Positions 59,501 to 64,000 of a stretch of DNA of 64,000 nucleotides are shown one piece after another. Position numbers and translations under genes: made by a program. The DNA comes from Mycobacterium asiaticum (GTDB lineage Bacteria; Actinomycetota; Actinomycetes; Mycobacteriales; Mycobacteriaceae): the NCBI RefSeq assembly GCF_001673315.1, contig NZ_LZLQ01000015.1, positions 124,001 through 188,000 on the forward strand, read 5' to 3'. Position 1 is the stretch's first letter. Each line of letters starts with the position of its first letter. The notes beneath the pieces are model-generated. The model was not told where the DNA came from. It saw only the letters and a program-made list of their open reading frames with translations, and searched no databases.

Positions 59501-60679
59501 CTCACGCAGCAAACAAATCCGCTACCCCAAACCGCTCCCGCGCCGAAGCAGTACTCCAAGAAAAGCCCCCTGGTCACCGACCTCATCCGTAACACCACAC
59601 TCAGCCGCCCCCGGTCGGCTAAAGACGTGCGGCAGCTCGTGTTCGACCTGCCCGACGAAACGGTCAGCTACCAGGCCGGTGACGCCCTCGGGGTATGGCC
59701 GCACAACAACGATGCGCTCGTCGAGGAATGGCTGACCCGCACCGGGTTGGACGGCCACACCGAGGTGGAGGTCGCCGGGCACGGCTCGATGTCGCTGCGC
59801 ACCGCGCTGACCGACCGTTTCGAAATCGCTCACCTGAGCCCGGATCTGCTTCGCTTCGTCCGGGAGCGCACCATCGACGCACACGCGGCCGGCCAACTCG
59901 CCGACCTGATGAAGCCGGAAAACAAAGCGGCACTGGCGGATTGGATGTGGGGACGCCAGTCGGTCGACTTGCTGGCCCAGGCGCCCGTCGCGGCCTCGGT
60001 CGACGAGTGGCTGGCGGTGCTCAAACCGTTGCAGCCGCGGCTGTATTCGATCTCCTCCAGCCCCAAGGAGCACCCCGGCGAGATCCACCTGACCGTCTCG
60101 CCGGTCCGCTACAACTTCCGCGGCATCGCACGTCGCGGCGTCTGCTCGACATATCTGGCGGACCGCTCCCCCAGCGATCAGATCGCGGTCTACGTGCGGA
60201 CCTCGAAGAACTTCCGGCCGCCGAGCGATCCGCGGACCCCGATGATCATGGTCGGCCCAGGAACCGGGATCGCCCCGTTCCGCGGTTTTCTGCAGGAACG
60301 GCGAGCCTTGGGTCACACCGGCCCGAACTGGTTGTTCTTCGGCGAACAGCACGCCGCCACCGACTTCTACTATCGCGACGAGATCCAAGCCATGCACCAC
60401 GACGGCCTGCTCACTGAGCTTGACCTGGCGTTTTCCCGGGACCAGCAGCAGAAGGTCTACGTGCAGCACCTGATGCGCAAGCGCGGGGCCGAGCTGTGGC
60501 GTTGGCTGCAGGAGGGCGCGCAGCTGTACACATGCGGCACCGCCGATCCGATGGCAAAGGACGTCGACCAAGCCATCTGTGACATCGCGGCCGAACACGG
60601 CAAACTCGACCCGACCGCGGCGCGCGCCTTCGTGCAGTCGCTGTGCGCAGAAAGGCGCTACCACCGCGACGTGTACTAA
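56588..60679 (+). CDS. nasN: Self-sufficient diflavin assimilatory nitrate reductase (molybdenum domain fused to CysJ-like reductase)
   Basis: A 1363-residue fusion. Residues 12-53 form a 4Fe-4S site (CAYCGVGC ... RLCTKG); the molybdopterin oxidoreductase domain runs to ~690. A flavodoxin domain starts at ~830 ([18 protein letters not shown]); then the FAD domain ([20 protein letters not shown]) and the NADP domain ([16 protein letters not shown], ~1218) complete a CysJ/sulfite-reductase-type flavoprotein. A single chain could thus reduce nitrate with NADPH. A nitrate reductase of this type has been described in M. smegmatis as NasN; PGAP calls it bifunctional nitrate reductase/sulfite reductase flavoprotein. 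ATG 56588 has AAAGGA ten bases upstream; GTG 56579 is too close. Confidence 0.9.
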   Translation: MQSESDAVRTQCAYCGVGCGMVLQITTDPESGRRHISKSIGHDDHPANFGRLCTKGATTAEFLNGPGRAESAYVRTDRGQPLEPVDTDTAIARSAKRLRAIIDKHGPDAVAVYVSGQMSLEAQYLANKLTKGFLRTNQIESNSRLCMAGASSGYKLSLGADGPPGSYQDFEHADVFFVIGANMADCHPILFLRMMERVKAGAKLIVVDPRRTATAAKADLFMQIAPGTDLALLNGLLHLIVENGHTDPDFIAEFTTGWDAMPSFLAQFAPDYVSEITGIPAEDIRTAARWIGEAANWVTCWTMGLNQSTHGTWNTNAICNLHLATGAICKPGSGPFSLTGQPNAMGGREMGYMGPGLPGQRSVISTDDREFVEDQWGIPRGSLRTDVSDGVIDMFTRMADGQIKACWIICTNPVATVANRKTVLAGLEKAELVIAQDAYLETETNEYADVLLPAALWTESDGVMVNSERNLTLSQAAVAAPGQALPDWQIIARMACAMGYSEFFDYLSAEEVFEELKNFWNPKTGYDIRGISYDRLRQTSVQWPCPPDSTEDRNPIRYLNDGVSQYRLVREDGHAPRIAFPTPNGRAVFYARPHLLPEEMPDADYPFLLNTGRLPHQWHTMTKTGKVAKLNKLNPGPFVEIHPGDAARLDICEGDRVEIASRRGRAVLPAVVTDRVRPGDCFAPFHWNDVFGEYLAINAVTSDAVDPVSRQPEYKACAVTLTKVAAAGQTHLATRYQAPEVSLAQIDAVAEFLGVAAEPIPEFDGGGRAYLAGLLSGLRLEAGRPMTGLPTLPASAPFDTRTRLWVDGVLAGMLSRTPAEVESPGTEQAPVVVLWASQTGNAEELAADIASRLRDADVAVALHGMDEFPVSDLPHAQELLLITSTTGDGDPPDNGIALWQALTAADAPRLAETRYAVLALGDSNYSDFCGHGRKLDERLAQLGATRITTRVDCEPDYDDAAARWLDDILRALTQQTNPLPQTAPAPKQYSKKSPLVTDLIRNTTLSRPRSAKDVRQLVFDLPDETVSYQAGDALGVWPHNNDALVEEWLTRTGLDGHTEVEVAGHGSMSLRTALTDRFEIAHLSPDLLRFVRERTIDAHAAGQLADLMKPENKAALADWMWGRQSVDLLAQAPVAASVDEWLAVLKPLQPRLYSISSSPKEHPGEIHLTVSPVRYNFRGIARRGVCSTYLADRSPSDQIAVYVRTSKNFRPPSDPRTPMIMVGPGTGIAPFRGFLQERRALGHTGPNWLFFGEQHAATDFYYRDEIQAMHHDGLLTELDLAFSRDQQQKVYVQHLMRKRGAELWRWLQEGAQLYTCGTADPMAKDVDQAICDIAAEHGKLDPTAARAFVQSLCAERRYHRDVY

Positions 60680-60893
60680 CGACAACTTGTGGGTAACTCC
60701 GTAATTTGACGGAAACGTCACGAACCAATCTTTGACACATCGGAGTCGCACCATTCACCCAAGAGATTCGCGGACTCTAGGGAGGGTCGTACGCGTGACT
60801 TGGCAGCTCGAGGGTTCCAACGGGACAGAAGCGAACCCTGCGTGTCCCCTGCACAGCCCCTCACGAAATGGCGATGGACAGCTTGAGTGGGCC

Positions 60894-60989
60894 GGTTTGC
60901 CGGTCAACCTCGACCTGGCTTTTTCGCAGAATCAGCGCGATAAGGTCCTGGCCCAGCACCAGATGCTGCGACGCGGCACGTTGTTGCGG
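60894..60989 (+). pseudogene. Fragment resembling the reductase C-terminal domain
   Basis: A 32-codon stretch reads GLPVNLDLAFSQNQRDKVLA then QHQMLRRGTLLR, aligned to [20 protein letters not shown] then [12 protein letters not shown] of the nitrate reductase just upstream. About 20 of 32 positions agree. The surrounding frame (60732-61058) shows no other similarity, so this is a decayed copy of part of a flavoprotein reductase gene, not a functional protein. Confidence 0.6.
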
Positions 60990-61075
60990 AGTTCTAATTC
61001 TGACGCCGCGCAAGCGTGCGTCTGCGAAGACGCCAACGAATCCGTCACCAGTAGCTAGTCGACCGGCGTCATGCC

Positions 61076-61132
61076 GGCTCAACTTCTGCGTCTTGGCTCA
61101 ACTTCTGCGTCTTGGCTCAACTTCTGCGTGCC
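61076..61132. repeat. 19-base tandem repeat (3 units)
   Basis: GGCTCAACTTCTGCGTCTT begins at 61076 and 61095; a third copy at 61114 differs in its last three bases. It stands just upstream of the promoter of the cysteine operon leader. No coding role is visible. Confidence 0.8.
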
Positions 61133-61175
61133 GATGCGAACTTATGCTGGCAGGCCTGCCGAGACCGTCTAGACC

Positions 61176-61181
61176 TATAGT
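61176..61181 (+). promoter_or_regulatory. -10 of the leaderless cysteine-operon promoter
   Basis: TATAGT ends six bases before the A of the leader ATG at 61188, which is the distance expected for a transcript starting at the start codon itself. No clear -35 is present. Confidence 0.65.
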
Positions 61182-61187
61182 GGGGAC

Positions 61188-61265
61188 ATGCAACAGGCCG
61201 TACAGCTGCGCTTTGCCCGCACGCGCTGTCTCGCCGTGGAATGTTGTTGTTGTCGTCCCTGTTGA
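61188..61265 (+). CDS. Polycysteine leader peptide (cysteine attenuator), leaderless
   Basis: A 25-codon frame beginning MQQAVQLRFARTRC and ending VECCCCRPC before TGA. It has six Cys in total, four of them consecutive. It begins at the presumed transcription start, so it is read without a ribosome site. In mycobacteria, leaderless short ORFs with polycysteine tracts are known to sense cysteine supply: ribosomes stalling at the Cys codons raise expression of downstream sulfur genes. The cysK-cysE operon starts 150 bases downstream, which fits this mechanism. Confidence 0.82.
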   Translation: MQQAVQLRFARTRCLAVECCCCRPC

Positions 61266-61359
61266 TTCCTGACGCCGTCTGAACGCTCAGCAATCGTCGC
61301 ACTCCGCCGCCGTCGAACTCGGCAACTGCTACAGGTCTTGAGGGAGAAGCAACCCACCA

Positions 61360-61422
61360 ATGACTAACGTGAACAGAACAGCCCACCAAGCCCACGCCTA
61401 CATCGTTGGGGAGTGTGTATGA
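61360..61422 (+). CDS. Second short upstream ORF overlapping cysK
   Basis: Twenty codons from ATG 61360 ([20 protein letters not shown]) end in a TGA that overlaps the cysK ATG as ATGA. AGGGAGAAG lies ten bases upstream. Translation of this frame would deliver ribosomes to cysK, making a second link between the polycysteine leader and the enzyme gene. It contains one Cys codon, third from the end. Whether it is translated is unproven. Confidence 0.45.
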   Translation: MTNVNRTAHQAHAYIVGECV

Positions 61423-62351
61423 CCATCGCCGAGAACATCACACAACTGATCGGCAACACGCCGCTGGTCCGTCTGCGCCGGGTCACCGACGGCGCTGTCG
61501 CAGACGTGGTGGCCAAGTTGGAATCATTCAACCCCGCGGGCAGCGTGAAAGACCGCATCGGGGTGTCGATGATCGACGCCGCCGAGAAAGCAGGCTTGAT
61601 CAAGCCGGACACCATCATCGTCGAACCGACCAGCGGCAATACCGGCATCGCGCTGGCGTTGGTGGCCGCCGCCCGCGGCTACAAGCTGGTACTGACCATG
61701 CCGGAGACGATGAGCGTCGAACGCCGAATACTGCTGCGCGCCTACGGTGCTGAGTTGATCCTCACCCCCGGCCCCGAGGGCATGGCAGGCGCCATCGCCA
61801 AGGCCGAGGAATTGGTCAAGAGTGACGAGCGCTATTTCATGCCGCAGCAGTTCGAGAACCCGGCAAACCCGGCCGTGCACGCCGTCACCACCGCCGAGGA
61901 GGTCTGGAAGGACACCGACGGCAAGATCGACATCTTCGTTTCCGGCATCGGGACCGGCGGCACCATCACCGGCGTCGCACAGACCATCAAGGAGCGCAAG
62001 CCGTCAGTCCAGTTCATCGCGGTGGAACCGGCCGCGTCGCCGGTGCTGTCCGGTGGCCAGAAGGGCCCACACCCGATTCAGGGCCTCGGCGCCGGATTCA
62101 TTCCGCCGGTGCTGGACATGGCCCTGGTCGACGAGGTCGTCACCGTCGAGAACGAGGACGCGTTCACCCTGGCCCGTCGGCTGGCCAAGGAGGAAGGGCT
62201 GCTGGTCGGGATCTCCTCGGGTGCCGCGGTCGCGGCCGCGCTCGAGGTGGCGCGCCGGCCCGAAAATGCCGGCAAGCTGATCGTGGTCGTGCTGCCCTCG
62301 TCCGGTGAGCGCTACCTGAGCACCGCCCTGTTTTCGGATCTGAACGACTAG
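61419..62351 (+). CDS. cysK: O-acetylserine sulfhydrylase (cysteine synthase A)
   Basis: A 310-residue PLP enzyme that makes cysteine from O-acetylserine and sulfide. The PLP lysine is Lys44 in [11 protein letters not shown], the substrate loop is TSGNTG (71-76), the phosphate-binding loop [10 protein letters not shown], and [12 protein letters not shown] lies near the C-terminus. The C-terminal cleft should bind the CysE tail (here ending GEDFSI, with the terminal Ile that docks into CysK). The length equals M. tuberculosis CysK1 (Rv2334). The ATG at 61419 follows GGGGAG; a GTG two codons earlier is less well placed. Confidence 0.96.
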   Translation: MTIAENITQLIGNTPLVRLRRVTDGAVADVVAKLESFNPAGSVKDRIGVSMIDAAEKAGLIKPDTIIVEPTSGNTGIALALVAAARGYKLVLTMPETMSVERRILLRAYGAELILTPGPEGMAGAIAKAEELVKSDERYFMPQQFENPANPAVHAVTTAEEVWKDTDGKIDIFVSGIGTGGTITGVAQTIKERKPSVQFIAVEPAASPVLSGGQKGPHPIQGLGAGFIPPVLDMALVDEVVTVENEDAFTLARRLAKEEGLLVGISSGAAVAAALEVARRPENAGKLIVVVLPSSGERYLSTALFSDLND

Positions 62352-62353
62352 CG

Positions 62354-63049
62354 ATGCTCCAGGCGATACGGCGCGACATACGAGCCGCCCGGGAACGGGA
62401 CCCGGCCGAGCCCACCGTGCTCGAAGTCGTCTTCGCCTACCCGGGTGTGCACGCCATCTGGGGCCACCGCATCAACCACTGGCTCTGGCAACGGGGAGTG
62501 CGACTGCTGGCGCGGACCTTGTCGGAACTGAATCGGATCCTGACCGGGGTCGACATCCACCCTGGCGCCCAACTAGGGCCGGGCCTGTTCATCGACCACG
62601 CGACCGGCGTCGTGATCGGGGAAACGGCAGAGGTGGGCGAAGACGTCACGATTTTCCACGGCGTGACCCTGGGCGGCACCGGCCGGGACCGCGGCAAACG
62701 CCACCCCACCATCGGAGACCGGGTGACTATCGGTGCCGGAGCCAAGATCCTCGGCGCGATCAAGATCGGTGACGACAGCCGAATCGGTGCCAATTCCGTT
62801 GTGGTCAAAGAGGTTCCGTCCAGTGCAGTGGTGGTCGGCGTCCCCGGTCAGGTGGTCAGCCGTCCCGGTCCAGCCAGCGAGGACGAATCCAAGCTGCCGG
62901 ATCTGGTTGGTGTCAGCCTGAAGTCGTTGCTTACCCGGGTGGCCAGGTTGGAGGGCAAAAGCAACGGTGCACCCGCCGAGCAGCGGACCGAGCGTGTCAT
63001 CCGACCGCCGGAAGCCGGGGTTTGGCACGGCGAGGACTTCTCCATCTAA
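62354..63049 (+). CDS. cysE: Serine O-acetyltransferase
   Basis: A 231-residue left-handed beta-helix acyltransferase that makes O-acetylserine from serine and acetyl-CoA. Catalytic and helix motifs include [31 protein letters not shown] (in parts), with the active His in FIDHATG and HGVTLGGTG, and hexapeptide repeats through [19 protein letters not shown]. The C-terminal Ile suits binding to CysK in the cysteine synthase complex. It starts two bases after the cysK stop. Rv2335 is the M. tuberculosis counterpart. Confidence 0.96.
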   Translation: MLQAIRRDIRAARERDPAEPTVLEVVFAYPGVHAIWGHRINHWLWQRGVRLLARTLSELNRILTGVDIHPGAQLGPGLFIDHATGVVIGETAEVGEDVTIFHGVTLGGTGRDRGKRHPTIGDRVTIGAGAKILGAIKIGDDSRIGANSVVVKEVPSSAVVVGVPGQVVSRPGPASEDESKLPDLVGVSLKSLLTRVARLEGKSNGAPAEQRTERVIRPPEAGVWHGEDFSI

Positions 63050-63083
63050 GGAATATCGCGGTGCGGAAAGTGTTGGTGCGCTC

Positions 63084-63509
63084 GTGAGTTCTGTGGTGAT
63101 CGCAGCAGTGGCGATCGGTGCGGCGCTGGGTACCGCTAGCGTCCTCGGCGTTGTGGTCAACCGCCGCTCGGGTGTATTGCGGAACACCAATACTGTTGTT
63201 GGACAAGATAATTCAGATCTCAGCCTGTCGGAACATGGTCCGACTGTGGTGCATTTCAGCGCCGCTTGGTGTGGGCCGTGCGCTGCGGTGCGCCGCGTGG
63301 TCGACCAGGTGTGTGCCGATCTGCCCGATGTCGCTCATGTAGAAGTCGACATCGACGCGAACCCCGCCGCGGCCAAGCGACTGTCGGTGTTATCACTGCC
63401 CACCACGTTTATCTTCGATGCCGAAGGCCAGCAGCGTTACCGCAGCGCGGGGGTACCGAAAGCCGCCGATCTGCAGACCGCTCTGCAGCCCCTCAGAGGA
63501 GCACATTGA
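63084..63509 (+). CDS. Membrane-anchored thioredoxin-like protein
   Basis: A 141-residue protein: one N-terminal helix (VVIAAVAIGAALGTASVLGVVV) and a thioredoxin domain with WCGPC at residues 62-66 in VVHFSAAWCGPCAAVRRVV, and the cis-Pro in SLPTTF. It is probably a cytosol- or envelope-facing disulphide reductase tied to sulfur metabolism by its place after cysE. The start GTG at 63084 has no strong ribosome site. The stop overlaps the next ATG by one base (TGATG). Confidence 0.85.
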   Translation: MSSVVIAAVAIGAALGTASVLGVVVNRRSGVLRNTNTVVGQDNSDLSLSEHGPTVVHFSAAWCGPCAAVRRVVDQVCADLPDVAHVEVDIDANPAAAKRLSVLSLPTTFIFDAEGQQRYRSAGVPKAADLQTALQPLRGAH

Positions 63510-63958
63510 TGCCATCCGATCCCAGCCAGGTAGATGTCCGGGGCCCGCGTTTCGCCGCGTGGATCACCACCACGGTGCTGGTATCGACGCTGGTGGTGTC
63601 GGTATTCAGTCAAGTCGCGGCGGCGGTGATTCTGGGCGTGCAGGCAATCGTCTTCGCGCTCAGCGCGGTTCGCGGCCCGCGCAACAGTCCGTACGGATTG
63701 GTGTTCGCCAAACTGGTGGCGCCGCGGCTGAGTCCGGTCCGCGAGCGTGAGCCGGTGCCGCCGTTGAAATTCGCGCAACTAGTGGGGTTGGTGTTCGCGG
63801 TGATCGGAGTGATCGGTTTCGCGGCCGGGCTTACTTTGACCGGCGTGGTCGCGACCGCCTTCGCCTTGTTCGCCGCTTTCCTCAATGCAGCCTTCGGGAT
63901 CTGTCTGGGCTGCCAGATGTACCCGTTGGTGGCACGGTTTCGCCGGGCACCTGCGTAA
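63509..63958 (+). CDS. DUF4395 membrane protein
   Basis: A 149-residue protein with about four helices (FAAWITTTVLVSTLVVSVF, AAAVILGVQAIVFALSAV, LVGLVFAVIGVIGFAAGL, ATAFALFAAFLNAAFGICLG) and a Cys motif CLGCQMYPL near the end. Proteins of this DUF4395 type are regularly adjacent to thioredoxin-like proteins; the CxxC may be its redox partner site. AGAGGAG seven bases before the ATG is a good ribosome site. Confidence 0.88.
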   Translation: MPSDPSQVDVRGPRFAAWITTTVLVSTLVVSVFSQVAAAVILGVQAIVFALSAVRGPRNSPYGLVFAKLVAPRLSPVREREPVPPLKFAQLVGLVFAVIGVIGFAAGLTLTGVVATAFALFAAFLNAAFGICLGCQMYPLVARFRRAPA

Positions 63959-64000
63959 TCGTCGAATTATCTACTGGTAGATCGGAAGGCGACGGATCCC

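Noticed and set aside
61076..61132. CRISPR-like or iteron origin repeats
   Set aside because: Only three contiguous units, no spacers, no replication gene nearby.

Overview
The window is a GC-rich actinobacterial chromosome segment that looks like a non-tuberculous Mycobacterium. The evidence is the dense lipid-type gene content (acyl-CoA dehydrogenases, acyl-CoA ligases, P450s, many TetR regulators), leaderless and GTG/TTG starts, and, from about 36 kb onward, a gene order that follows the M. tuberculosis block Rv2313c-Rv2335 (tldE-tldD-uspABC-usp-rocE, fused ECF transporter, marR, lppP, cysK1, cysE). Assignments come from reading motifs and gene order; no database was searched.

Region 1 (1-9.6 kb) is a beta-oxidation-type catabolic locus. 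A left-pointing operon holds an acyl-CoA ligase (cut by the window edge), an NTF2-fold protein, an enoyl-CoA hydratase homologue and a pair of overlapping acyl-CoA dehydrogenases. A divergent pair encodes a double-hotdog hydratase and a second acyl-CoA ligase. A TetR regulator and an AcuI/YhdH-type reductase follow. The gene set fits degradation of a bulky, perhaps steroid- or terpenoid-like, acid, but the substrate is not known.

Region 2 (9.6-25.4 kb) is an accessory metabolic locus: two P450s, an SDR, an AveC-type membrane protein and a periplasmic-binding-fold protein without a signal peptide form one operon. A MoxR/CbbQ ATPase plus VWA protein form the operon just upstream. Both operons start from near-identical promoters. 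Next come an NTF2-fold protein, a tandem TetR protein, a 14-TM MFS exporter, a TetR repressor, a limonene-epoxide-hydrolase-type enzyme, a SAM methyltransferase and a protein of decapeptide repeats. Repeated CATACA-N3-TGTANG dyads in front of the exporter and the repressor/hydrolase pair suggest one local regulon.

Region 3 (25.7-36 kb) is mosaic. A translationally coupled three-gene cassette contains a DyP peroxidase. Several small mycobacterial proteins follow, then an AbiE-type antitoxin whose toxin gene has been destroyed by an IS481-like fragment. A 3.8-kb island with a decayed integrase is flanked by 45-bp copies of the 3' half of a tRNA with a CAT anticodon, which lies intact at its right end.

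Region 4 (36-64 kb) is the conserved backbone. It contains TldD/TldE, the UspABC amino-sugar importer, universal stress protein, amino-acid permease, a fused ECF transporter with a MarR regulator, an FHA/ABC protein whose ATPase motifs are all degenerate, a large acyl-CoA oxidase-like enzyme, an LppP-like lipoprotein, a self-contained diflavin nitrate reductase, and a cysteine-synthesis operon (cysK-cysE) preceded by a leaderless polycysteine leader peptide. A thioredoxin-like membrane protein and a DUF4395 protein close the window.
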